64,000 bases of DNA from Protaetiibacter sp. (GTDB taxonomy: Bacteria > Actinomycetota > Actinomycetes > Actinomycetales > Microbacteriaceae), in assembly GCA_030150265.1 (NCBI GenBank), contig JASLGG010000040.1:32697-96696 (forward strand), written 5' to 3'. The translations under genes and the position numbers were made by a program. Positions 19,510 to 27,616 of this stretch are shown here, in pieces. The first letter of the stretch is position 1. Each line of letters begins with the position of its first letter. Below the pieces are notes generated by a model that ran no database searches, was not told where the DNA came from, and saw nothing but the letters and a program-made list of their open reading frames with translations.

Positions 19510-19979
19510 CTCGGTTCCTTTCCGGCGGCGTGTGCGGCGTCGAGCAGACGCCCGAGGGAGTGGAGGAGCGTGGCGCGCTCCGCGGCGGAGAGCTGCGCGA
19601 GTGCGGGCTCGAGGAGCTCGATGCCGAGAACCGCCTCGTCGCGGCGCAGGGCGAGCCGTCCGGCGTCGCTCAGCCACACGAGCGTGCGGCGCGCGTCGGC
19701 GGGGTCGGTGCGGCGTTCCACGAGCCCGCTGCGCTCGAGCTGGGTGACGAGCTCGCTCGTCGCGGACTGCGCACGGTCGAAGTGCCTGGCGGCCTCGCCG
19801 ATCGTGAGCGGGCCGGAGAGGGCGAGATGCGTCAGCACGCCGCGGGAGGCGCCCGACAGGCCCCGTGCGGTGCCATCGCGTCGGTGGAAGCTCGCGTACA
19901 CGCCGCGGAACAGCGCGTCGAAGCGCTCCGCGGCCGCTTCGGGATCGTCGGAGGGCTCGCTCGCGCTGCCGTTCGTCAC
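19506..19979 (-). CDS. MarR-family transcriptional regulator
   Basis: A 157-residue winged-helix regulator. The central DNA-binding region (about 50-110) has LTIGEAARHFDRAQSATSELV as helix-turn-helix and RRTDPADARRTLVWLSDAG as the wing, the classic MarR DxRxxxxxLT-like element. Flanking helices mediate dimerisation. The GTG start at 19979 begins VTNGSAS. It is followed in overlap by a small zinc-ribbon gene. Ligand and targets are unknown; autoregulation is usual for the family. Confidence 0.9.
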   Translation of the reverse strand: MTNGSASEPSDDPEAAAERFDALFRGVYASFHRRDGTARGLSGASRGVLTHLALSGPLTIGEAARHFDRAQSATSELVTQLERSGLVERRTDPADARRTLVWLSDAGRLALRRDEAVLGIELLEPALAQLSAAERATLLHSLGRLLDAAHAAGKEPR

Positions 19980-20027
19980 GCCTTCACTCTCCGCCGGGCC
20001 GCATGCATCGTCAATCCCGATGCATCG

Positions 20028-20915
20028 CTACGCGGAGGGCAGCGCATAGCCGTCGCCCTCCGCGACGACGAGCCCGTCCGCGAGCAGGCCGACGAGCGCC
20101 TGCTCGCGCTGCGCGGCGTCCGCCCACAGCTCGGCGATCCGCGCCGCCGGGATCGGCAGCTCGCTCGCGCGCAGCTCGCGCAGGATACGGCCGCGCACCT
20201 CGCGGTCGGAGCCCGCGTAGGGCTTCTGCCGCGGCGCCGCGGGGCCGGTGTAGGCCGGGTACCCGGCGGCGCGCCAGGCGCACAGCTCGAGGACCGGACA
20301 AGCGGCGCAGTCGGGCGTGCGTGCCGTGCAGACCGTCTGACCGAGCTCCATCATCCCGGCGTTGGCGAGCCGGGCGCGCTCGGGATCGCTCGGCAGCTGG
20401 GCCTCCATGAGCGCGAGCTCCTCGGAGACGCGCGCCGGTCCCGGCTCGCCGACCCCGCGGACGGCGCGCGCGAGCACCCGCCGGACGTTGACGTCCACCA
20501 CGGGCACGCGGATGCCGTAGGCGAACGCCGCGACGGCCCGCGCCGTGTACGGCCCGACCCCCGGAAGGGCGAGCAGGGCCTCGACGTCGGAGGGCACGAC
20601 GCCCCCGTGCCGCTCGGCGATGGCGACGGATGCGGCGTGCAGGTTGAGCGCGCGCCGCGGGTATCCGAGCCGGTCCCAGGCGCGCACCGCCTCGCCCGGC
20701 GGGACGGCGGCGAGCGCGGCGGGTGTCGGCCAGCGCGCGAGCCAGTCTTCGAGGCGCGGGATGACGCGTGCGACGGGGGTCTGCTGCAGCATGAACTCCG
20801 ACACGAGCACGCCCCACGCGGGGAAGCCGGGGGCCCGCCAGGGGAGCGGGCGGTGACCGGCGGCGAACCAGGAGGCGACGCGGTCGCCGATCGCCGCATC
20901 CGTCCCGCTCCGCAT
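20028..20915 (-). CDS. mutY: A/G-specific adenine glycosylase
   Basis: A 295-residue HhH-GPD glycosylase that removes adenine mispaired with 8-oxoguanine. The catalytic Glu40 lies in SEFMLQQTPV; the helix-hairpin-helix is LPGVGPYTARA, followed by VVDVNVRRV with the catalytic Asp; and the 4Fe-4S loop is C-x6-C-x2-C-x5-C (CTARTPDCAACPVLELC). It lacks a complete C-terminal NUDIX-like 8-oxoG-recognition domain, the short form common in actinobacteria. TACGCT lies six bases before the ATG. That -10 overlaps the divergent one of the gene at 20939. Confidence 0.94.
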   Translation of the reverse strand: MRSGTDAAIGDRVASWFAAGHRPLPWRAPGFPAWGVLVSEFMLQQTPVARVIPRLEDWLARWPTPAALAAVPPGEAVRAWDRLGYPRRALNLHAASVAIAERHGGVVPSDVEALLALPGVGPYTARAVAAFAYGIRVPVVDVNVRRVLARAVRGVGEPGPARVSEELALMEAQLPSDPERARLANAGMMELGQTVCTARTPDCAACPVLELCAWRAAGYPAYTGPAAPRQKPYAGSDREVRGRILRELRASELPIPAARIAELWADAAQREQALVGLLADGLVVAEGDGYALPSA

Positions 20916-20921
20916 GCTCCC

Positions 20922-20931
20922 AGCGTAGGCT
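20922..20931. promoter_or_regulatory. Overlapping divergent -10 elements
   Basis: The ten bases AGCGTAGGCT hold TACGCT on the minus strand (20922-20927, six bases from the mutY ATG) and TAGGCT on the plus strand (20926-20931, seven bases from the ATG at 20939). They share two bases. Both genes appear leaderless, and polymerase could occupy only one promoter at a time. Confidence 0.6.
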
Positions 20932-20938
20932 GACCGGC

Positions 20939-21607
20939 ATGGCGAGATGGGCCCCGCTGCGGCGCGACGTGATCGCCGCGACGGTCGACGAGATCCTCGG
21001 CAACTACCGCCGCGGGAGGATCGCGATCGGCGTCGACGGGCGCATGGGCTCGGGACGCGCCGAGTTCGCCGACGACCTCGCACGCGAGTTCGAACGGCGG
21101 GGAAGCGCGACCGTGCGCGCGTCGATGGAGGACTTCCTGAACCCCGCCGAGCAGCGCCATCGCCGCGGCCGGTTCTCACCCGAGGGCCGCTACCGCGACG
21201 CCTACGCCTACGACGTGCTCCGCCGGGTGCTCATCGAGCCGTTCCGACTGGGCGGGTCCGCGGGCTTCCAGACGAGCGCCTACGACCACGTGCGCGAGGC
21301 GCCGGTCGAGTCGGCGTGGCGCACGGGACCCGCCGACGTCTTCCTCATCGTCGACGGCGGCTTCCTGCTGCGTCCCGAGCTCCGCGGGGTGTGGAACTAC
21401 GCGATCTGGCTCGACGCCGAGGATGTCGCGCGCGCCGAGCGTCTCCGCGCGCGCGACGGCGTGGAGCCCGGCTCCGAGCTGGCGGCCCGGTACGCGGGCG
21501 CCGACGAGCTCTACGAGCGCGACGCCCAACCGCGTCAGGCCGCGACGGCGATCATCGACAACACGGATGCCGACCATCCGCGCCGCCGTTTCGCCGACTC
21601 CTGCTGA
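20939..21607 (+). CDS. Uridine kinase-like P-loop protein with altered Walker A
   Basis: A 222-residue protein of the uridine kinase / P-loop kinase fold. The N-terminal loop reads GVDGRMGSGRAEFA (31-44), in which Arg40 replaces the usual Walker A lysine and Ala replaces Ser/Thr. Downstream elements of the fold are present: RASMEDFLNP, a YRDAYAYD segment and DVFLIVDGGFLL as a Walker B-like strand. Related genes in actinobacteria are annotated uridine kinase. Loss of the lysine questions kinase activity. It is divergent from mutY with 23 bp between start codons. Substrate unknown. Confidence 0.75.
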   Translation: MARWAPLRRDVIAATVDEILGNYRRGRIAIGVDGRMGSGRAEFADDLAREFERRGSATVRASMEDFLNPAEQRHRRGRFSPEGRYRDAYAYDVLRRVLIEPFRLGGSAGFQTSAYDHVREAPVESAWRTGPADVFLIVDGGFLLRPELRGVWNYAIWLDAEDVARAERLRARDGVEPGSELAARYAGADELYERDAQPRQAATAIIDNTDADHPRRRFADSC

Positions 21608-21658
21608 AACCGCTCGGCGGAGCTCCTCGACCGGCGGGCGGGCGGCGCGCAGCATGGG

Positions 21659-22654
21659 TCACGCCGGGATGCGCTCCGCGAGCTCGACCGGGGTGAGGAA
21701 CGCGCCGGTGCGCTCGACCTCGTGCACGAGGTCGACGATCGCCGCGTTGACGGGCGATGGGAGCCCGTGCGCGCGGGCCACCTCGACGACGGCGCCGTTC
21801 AGGTAGTCGATCTCGGTGAGCTGGCCGCGCCGGATGCTCTGCAGCGTCGATCCGGGGTTCGGCACCGCGCCCATCCGGCGTGCGAGCAGCCGCGGGAACG
21901 CGGCCCCGAGCGAAAGCGGCAACACGCCCAGCAGCCCGAGGACCCGACCCGAGACGCCCTGCACGCGACCGAAGCGGATGCCCGCGCGGCGCGCCACCCG
22001 CACCGTCTCGCGCATGCTCGCCGTCATGATCCGGCGGAGACTCCGGTCGGCGACGACCTCCTGCACGCTCAGGCCCGTGATCGCCGGGAGCGCGTTGACG
22101 TGGTTGATGAGGAGCTTGGTCCATTGCGCTCCCTCGAGGTCGTCGGTGATCTCGACGGGCATCGCCCCGCCGATCTCACGGGCGACGCGCTCGAGGAGCG
22201 CGCGGTCGGCGCCGGGGCCCGCGCCGATCACGACGGGGTTGGCGCCGGTCACCGTCACGTGCCCGGGCTCGAGGTAGGAGGCGGCGAAGAGCGCCAGCGC
22301 GCCGAGCAGGGGAGAGGCGGGCAGCTCGCGCTCGGCGACGCGCAGTCCCCCGAGCCCGTTCTGCACGACGAGCAGCGGCACGCCGTCGAGGCGCGTCGCG
22401 TTCGCGGCGAGGGCGGTCGCCGCATCCTGGGCCTTGGTCGCGAGGATCGCGAGCTCGGGGCGCTCGGCGAGGGTCGGGCCGGCCGCGATCCGCACGCGAT
22501 GCTCGCCCCATCCGCCGTCGAGCAGCAGGCCGTTCGCCCGGATGGCGTCGAGTTGCGCGCCGCGCGCCGTCACCTCGACCTCGTGCCCCCGCGCCGCCAG
22601 GAGCGCCGCGAAGGTGCCGCCCACGGCCCCCGCTCCGATCACGCCGATCCGCAT
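21659..22654 (-). CDS. Ketopantoate reductase family protein
   Basis: A 331-residue NAD(P)-dependent reductase of the ApbA/PanE family. It begins with the dinucleotide-binding motif GVIGAGAVGG and has VVQNGLGG and the C-terminal domain signature KLLINHVNALPAITG with the catalytic Lys. PanE reduces 2-dehydropantoate to pantoate for coenzyme A, but the family includes other 2-oxoacid reductases, and this one is longer than E. coli PanE with a divergent middle, so I do not give a symbol. TAGGCT lies six bases before the ATG, indicating a leaderless transcript. Confidence 0.85.
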   Translation of the reverse strand: MRIGVIGAGAVGGTFAALLAARGHEVEVTARGAQLDAIRANGLLLDGGWGEHRVRIAAGPTLAERPELAILATKAQDAATALAANATRLDGVPLLVVQNGLGGLRVAERELPASPLLGALALFAASYLEPGHVTVTGANPVVIGAGPGADRALLERVAREIGGAMPVEITDDLEGAQWTKLLINHVNALPAITGLSVQEVVADRSLRRIMTASMRETVRVARRAGIRFGRVQGVSGRVLGLLGVLPLSLGAAFPRLLARRMGAVPNPGSTLQSIRRGQLTEIDYLNGAVVEVARAHGLPSPVNAAIVDLVHEVERTGAFLTPVELAERIPA

Positions 22655-22660
22655 GCCTCG

Positions 22661-22666
22661 AGCCTA
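22661..22666 (-). promoter_or_regulatory. -10 element TAGGCT, leaderless start
   Basis: On the minus strand TAGGCT precedes the ATG at 22654 by six bases, fixing the start of the ketopantoate reductase-like gene. Confidence 0.6.
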
Positions 22667-22780
22667 TGCGTCGCCTCCGCGGCCGGCGATGGCAGGTCGT
22701 CGAAGCCGAGGCAGCCTCGGACGTGTTTGTAAAGCGTGCTAACATACGCCCACGCGAATGATGAGGTGAGCGGAGGGCGG

Positions 22781-24937
22781 ATGACCGTGGCGTTTTCCCC
22801 GGAGCGCCGCCTGTCGGCCGCCGGGCTCGCCGCGCGCGAGGGGATGCCGGAGCTGCACGCGACCCTCGGCCTGCTCGACTCGCACGGGCTCGCGGTGGCT
22901 CCGCATGTCGCCCAGCGGCTCTCCCTCGCGCTCGCCGGGGATCCGGTCGCGGTCGTGGAGATGGCCCGTCGGCTGTGCGAGGCTCAACGACTCGGGACGG
23001 AGGCGCTGCCCGATCCGCTGCCGCTGCTCGAGAGGGTGGAGCGCAGCCTCGGAGGCGTGCGGCTGCGCGACTGGGAGAGCGAGGTGCTTCTCGTCGCCGC
23101 TGTGTGCGTCGACGACCGCGTCGAGGTGCTGCTCGACGCGAGCGGGCGCGGGATGGCCGAGCTCATCGAGAGCGAGGTCAGCCGCCACCTGCGCTTCACC
23201 GCCGGCCACTTCGCCTTCGCGGACCCGCGGATGCGCATCCTCGTCCACGGTCGTGCGACCCTCGCCGAGCGCACCGCCGCGCACCAGAGCCTCGACCGCC
23301 GCTACGCCGCGGCGGGCGACCGCCTCCGCGCGAGCTGGCATCGGGCGCTGAGCACGCTCGAGGGCGACCCGGCGCTCGTCGTCCCGCTGCTCGAGCTCGC
23401 CCGTGAGGCGTTCGCCGCGGGCGATGCGGACTGGGCGCACGCGGTGGCGCGGGAGGCGACGAGCCATGCGGTAGCGCCCGCGAGCCGCGGAGAGGCCCAG
23501 CTCGCCGCGGGGCTCGCGGCGTTGGGCGCAGGTCTCGTCGACGACGCGGTGCGCTGGCTCGCCGCGCTGCCGGCGTTCGAGACCGAGGTCGCCGCGGAGT
23601 CGTTGTCGGCCACCACGCTCGCCCTGACGCTCGCGCGCGGGGGCGTTCCCGGGGCCGACCTCGAGGGCTGGCTGCGGCATCCGTCCGGCTTCGCGCCCGA
23701 GCCGGCCATCCGCCGCGCGGCCGTCGTCGCCGCGATGCTCGCCGCGGAGCGCGGCGAGGTCGCCGCCTGCCGATCGTGGGCGGCACGCGCCGACGACGGT
23801 GACGACCGGCCGCCGCCCTGCGGCGTCGCCGAGCTCGCCTGGGTTCCCGCGAGCGTGCGCTCCGCGTTCGGCCGGGTCGGGGAGGCGATCCTCCTGGGGC
23901 TCGAGGGCGATCCGTCCGCGGCGCTGCGTCTCCTGTCGGGCCCGCCCGTGACGGGAGCCGACCACCTCGAGCTGCTGCTGCCGGGGGGCTCCCGCACGCC
24001 GTTCGTGCTCGCCTACCGCAGCGTGACCGAGGCCGTGCTGCGCTTCTGGGCGGGCGACGTGCGCGGGGCGCGGGCCGAGCTCGCCCGGGCGGCCGAGACC
24101 CAGCCGATCGCGCTGCCGCTCGCGGGTCTCGGCGTCGTGCTCGCGCGCCGCCTCGAGCTCGCGGTCGTCGGCGACACGACGCCCTTCTCCCGGGCCGTCG
24201 CCGCCGCGCAGCCGGGCATGCCGCCGGGTGACGAACTGCTCGACCGCGCGATCGCCGACTACCTCGCGGGGCGCGTCGACGAGGCGTCCACGCTGACCCG
24301 GCTCCACGGCGAGCGGCATCCGGCGGTGCGGGTGCTCGGCGTCCCCGGCATCGACGAGGTCGGCCCGCCGGACGCCTCGGCGGGACTCCTGCCTCCGGAT
24401 GCGCGCCTGGCGACCTCGGTGCGGCGCGCGGTGCGCGGCGAGTGCGAGCCCGATGACCTCCTTCGCGCCGCCGAGCGCTCGCGCGGCATCGCGTCGTCCT
24501 TCGAGCGGGGGCGCACGGAGGCGGCGATCGCGGCCGCGTGGGCGGCCGCGGGGGAGCCCGCCGCCGCCCGCCGTCACCTGCTCGCGGCCGACGGGCTGCT
24601 GGCGGAGTCGGGCGCGGATGCGTGGCGCGCGATGGCGGCCGAGCGGCTCGCCCAGCTCGGGCCCTCGACCGCGACCGGCGAGCTCCCGGTGGTGACCGCT
24701 CCCGTGCCGGTGCCCGAGGTGGGCCGGGAGCGCTGGGCCGAGGTGCTCACCGAGCGGGAGCTCGAGGTGGCCCTCCTCGTCGCCGAGGGCGCGAGCAACC
24801 GGGAGGCCGCCGGGCGACTGTACGTCTCGGTGCGCACCGTCGAGGTGCACGTCGGACGGGTGCTCGCCAAGCTCGGCGTGCGCAGCCGCGTGGAGCTCGC
24901 GGTGCTCGCCCACCGCGCTCGCGCATCCACTACGTAG
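22781..24937 (+). CDS. LuxR-family transcriptional regulator, large
   Basis: A 718-residue regulator. Only the C-terminal LuxR helix-turn-helix (about 650-712) is clearly conserved, with LTERELEVALLVAEGASNREAAGRLYVSVRTVEVHV and VLAKLGVRSRVELA. The preceding 600 residues are Ala/Leu/Arg-rich and helical, resembling the TPR-like sensor region of MalT/LAL-type regulators, but I see no P-loop, so it is not a complete LAL protein. The ATG at 22781 has CGGAGGGCGG just upstream. It directly precedes two chitinase genes and probably controls them, perhaps in response to chitin oligomers; this is inferred from position. Confidence 0.85.
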   Translation: MTVAFSPERRLSAAGLAAREGMPELHATLGLLDSHGLAVAPHVAQRLSLALAGDPVAVVEMARRLCEAQRLGTEALPDPLPLLERVERSLGGVRLRDWESEVLLVAAVCVDDRVEVLLDASGRGMAELIESEVSRHLRFTAGHFAFADPRMRILVHGRATLAERTAAHQSLDRRYAAAGDRLRASWHRALSTLEGDPALVVPLLELAREAFAAGDADWAHAVAREATSHAVAPASRGEAQLAAGLAALGAGLVDDAVRWLAALPAFETEVAAESLSATTLALTLARGGVPGADLEGWLRHPSGFAPEPAIRRAAVVAAMLAAERGEVAACRSWAARADDGDDRPPPCGVAELAWVPASVRSAFGRVGEAILLGLEGDPSAALRLLSGPPVTGADHLELLLPGGSRTPFVLAYRSVTEAVLRFWAGDVRGARAELARAAETQPIALPLAGLGVVLARRLELAVVGDTTPFSRAVAAAQPGMPPGDELLDRAIADYLAGRVDEASTLTRLHGERHPAVRVLGVPGIDEVGPPDASAGLLPPDARLATSVRRAVRGECEPDDLLRAAERSRGIASSFERGRTEAAIAAAWAAAGEPAAARRHLLAADGLLAESGADAWRAMAAERLAQLGPSTATGELPVVTAPVPVPEVGRERWAEVLTERELEVALLVAEGASNREAAGRLYVSVRTVEVHVGRVLAKLGVRSRVELAVLAHRARASTT

Positions 24938-24946
24938 TCCTACGTA
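24931..24946 (+). promoter_or_regulatory. Tandem TACGTA palindromes upstream of the chitinase genes
   Basis: Two TACGTA palindromes begin exactly 10 bp apart (24931 and 24941), the first overlapping the luxR-type stop codon. One-turn spacing on the same DNA face suits binding by a regulator such as the LuxR-type protein encoded just before. Function is inferred. Confidence 0.4.
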
Positions 24947-25041
24947 TCAGTGCTTCTGCGGACGCGCGCGCTGCGTGCGCGTCGTTAGCGTCGCAACGTC
25001 GCCGGATGGGTGACGTCTGTCCGATGAAGAACAGGAGCAGC

Positions 25042-27576
25042 ATGTCTGGATCCGGGCGCATCGCGCGCATGCGCGTCGCGGCGATCGTCGCGACCGCGAT
25101 GGTCGCGATCGGCATGGTCGATGCAAGCCAGGCGGTGGCGGATGCCGCACCGTGCGCACCCGGGTGGTCGTCCACCGCGGTGTACACCGGCGGCGCCGAG
25201 GCGTCGGCGAACGGGGTCAACTACCGCGCCAAGTGGTGGACGCAGGGCGATGCGCCCGGCGCGAGCGAGTGGGGTCCCTGGGCGTCGCTCGGGGCCTGCG
25301 GCACGACGGATCCCACGGACCCGACCGACCCGACCGACCCGACCGACCCCGCAGACCCCGGCCAGGCCTGGACGAGCAACCCCGACGAGAAGTGCCGCCC
25401 CGACGGCCTCTACCAGACCCCGGGCGTCGACGTGCCCTACTGCACCGTCTACGACGAGGCGGGTCGGGAGATCCTGCCGAACGGCCTCGAGCACCGCGTG
25501 ATCGGCTACTTCACGAGCTGGCGCACGGGTGCCGACGGCACTCCCGCGTACCTCGCGAGCGACATCCCGTGGGACAAGCTCAGCCACATCAACTACGCCT
25601 TCGCGCACATCGACGCCGCCGGCAAGGTGTCCGTGAACCAGACCGCTGCGGGCAACCCGGCGACCGACATGACCTGGCCGGGCGTCGCGGGCGCCGCGAT
25701 GAATCCGAGCCTCCCGTACCGCGGCCACTTCAACCTGCTCACGAGCTACAAGGCCCAGCATCCGGGCGTCAAGACGCTCGTGTCGGTCGGCGGATGGGCG
25801 GAGACCGGCGGCTACTTCGCCCCCGACGGCAGCCGGGTCGCCGACGGCGGCTTCTACACGATGACCGAGAGCCAGGCGAAGATCGACGCCTTCGCCGACT
25901 CGGCGGTCGCCTTCATCCGCAGCTACGGCTTCGACGGGGTCGACATCGACTACGAGTACGCCAACAGCAACGGCAAGGCGGGCAACCCCGACGACTTCTC
26001 CTTCTCGGAGCCGCGGCGCGCGGCGCTCTGGAAGAACTACGTCGCGCTCATGAAGACGCTGCGCGAGAAGCTCGACCGCGCGAGCGCCGCCGACGGACGG
26101 CACTACCTGCTGACGGTCGCGGCCCCGGCATCCGGATGGCTGCTGCGCGGCGCCGAGGTGCACCAGGTCGTGCAGTACCTCGACTACGTCAACATCATGA
26201 GCTACGACCTGCACGGCTCGTGGAACAACTACGTCGCGGGCAACGCGCCCCTGTTCGACGACGGGCACGACCCGGAGCTCTCGGCAGCGGGTGTCTACAA
26301 CGCCTACAGCAACATCGGATACCTCAACACCGACTGGGCCTACCACTACTTCCGCGGCGCGATGCCGGCCGGGCGCATCAACGTCGGCCTGCCGTTCTAC
26401 ACGCGCGGCTGGGACGGCGTGCAGGGCGGCACCGACGGCTTCGGCGGCAGCGCGCCGCTCGCGGACCAGACGAAGTGCCCCGCGGGCACCGGTCCCTCGC
26501 TCGGCGGCACCTCCAAGTGCGGCGCCGGCGCGACCGGCATCAACAACCTGTGGCACGACCTCGACAAGAGCGGCGGGGAGGTCGGCGCGGGCGCCAACCC
26601 CATCTGGCACGCGCTGAACCTGCAGAACGGCGTCGCGGGCGACTACCTCGCCGCCTACGGCGCCCCCACGCAGATCACGGGCGGCTACGTGCACCGCTTC
26701 GACCCGGTCACGAAGACCGAGTGGTGGTGGAACGCGACCACGCGCACCTTCCTCTCGGGCGACGCTGCGCAGGCGGTCGCGGCCAAGGCCGACTACATCG
26801 CCGACCGCGGCATCGGCGGCGCGATGATCTGGGAGCTCGCGGGCGACTACGGCTACGACGCGGCGAAGGGGCAGTACGGGATGGGGTCGACCCTCGTGAC
26901 CCTGCTGCACGACCGCCTCGCCGCATCCCAGCCCTACGGCGCCACGAAGGCCGGCGTGCCGATGCCGTCGAAGGCGATCGACCTCAAGGTCGCCTTCAGC
27001 GACTTCGCGCTCGGCGACAACAACTACCCGATCAACCCCAAGGTGACCTTCACCAACAACTCGCACACGGCGATCCCCGCCGGAGCGACGATCACCTTCG
27101 ACACCGGCACGAGCGACACCGGCGCGATGGGCGAGCAGAACGGGTGGGGCATCGTCAAGGTCGCGAGCGGCCACACGGGCGACAACATCGGAGGCCTCGA
27201 CGGCGATTTCCACACCTACACGATCAAGGTGCCGTCGGGGGGCATCGCGCCGGGAGCATCGGTCTCGACGAAGCTCAGCTGGAGGCTGCCGATCGCGCAG
27301 ATCTCGAACCTGCGGGTGACGATCGGCACCGAGAGCTACGCGACGCTGTACGACCTCCCGCGCGGGGTCACGCTCGTGGAGCCGAGCGGCGGCACCACGG
27401 GCAACCCCGGGGGCGGCACGGGCGGCACCTGCACCGCGGCCGCCTGGAGCGCGAGCGCCGTCTACACGGGAGGCGCCGTCGTCTCCTACAACGGCGCGCG
27501 CTACACCGCGAAGTGGTGGACGCAGGGGGAGACCCCGGGTGCCGCCGCCGTGTGGGGTGATGCCCAGAGCTGCTGA
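25042..27576 (+). CDS. GH18 chitinase with CBM5/12 modules at both ends
   Basis: An 844-residue secreted chitinase hydrolysing beta-1,4-N-acetylglucosamine links. A signal peptide (about 1-35) is followed by a CBM5/12 module (about 38-88, with YRAKWWTQGDAPG), a (TDP)n linker, and the GH18 barrel (about 150-625) with DGVDIDYE, catalytic Glu305, and the MSYDLHG substrate strand. A C-terminal beta-sandwich domain (about 645-773) and a second CBM5/12 (797-844) follow. The ATG at 25042 is chosen because AGGAG precedes it by four bases; an ATG at 25024 is possible. The second chitinase follows after 40 bp, probably in one operon. Confidence 0.93.
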   Translation: MSGSGRIARMRVAAIVATAMVAIGMVDASQAVADAAPCAPGWSSTAVYTGGAEASANGVNYRAKWWTQGDAPGASEWGPWASLGACGTTDPTDPTDPTDPTDPADPGQAWTSNPDEKCRPDGLYQTPGVDVPYCTVYDEAGREILPNGLEHRVIGYFTSWRTGADGTPAYLASDIPWDKLSHINYAFAHIDAAGKVSVNQTAAGNPATDMTWPGVAGAAMNPSLPYRGHFNLLTSYKAQHPGVKTLVSVGGWAETGGYFAPDGSRVADGGFYTMTESQAKIDAFADSAVAFIRSYGFDGVDIDYEYANSNGKAGNPDDFSFSEPRRAALWKNYVALMKTLREKLDRASAADGRHYLLTVAAPASGWLLRGAEVHQVVQYLDYVNIMSYDLHGSWNNYVAGNAPLFDDGHDPELSAAGVYNAYSNIGYLNTDWAYHYFRGAMPAGRINVGLPFYTRGWDGVQGGTDGFGGSAPLADQTKCPAGTGPSLGGTSKCGAGATGINNLWHDLDKSGGEVGAGANPIWHALNLQNGVAGDYLAAYGAPTQITGGYVHRFDPVTKTEWWWNATTRTFLSGDAAQAVAAKADYIADRGIGGAMIWELAGDYGYDAAKGQYGMGSTLVTLLHDRLAASQPYGATKAGVPMPSKAIDLKVAFSDFALGDNNYPINPKVTFTNNSHTAIPAGATITFDTGTSDTGAMGEQNGWGIVKVASGHTGDNIGGLDGDFHTYTIKVPSGGIAPGASVSTKLSWRLPIAQISNLRVTIGTESYATLYDLPRGVTLVEPSGGTTGNPGGGTGGTCTAAAWSASAVYTGGAVVSYNGARYTAKWWTQGETPGAAAVWGDAQSC
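25306..25352 (+). repeat. Tandem 9-bp repeat encoding a (TDP)n linker
   Basis: Repeated GACCGACCC-type 9-mers encode Thr-Asp-Pro units between the CBM and the catalytic domain of the first chitinase. The same linker type recurs in the second chitinase. Confidence 0.75.
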
Positions 27577-27616
27577 CCTCGACCTCCCTCACCATCGAAC
27601 GACACGAAGGATTCAG

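Noticed and set aside
24538..25041. N-terminal extension of the first chitinase
   Set aside because: That part of the frame overlaps the LuxR-type gene in another frame and precedes the evident signal peptide.
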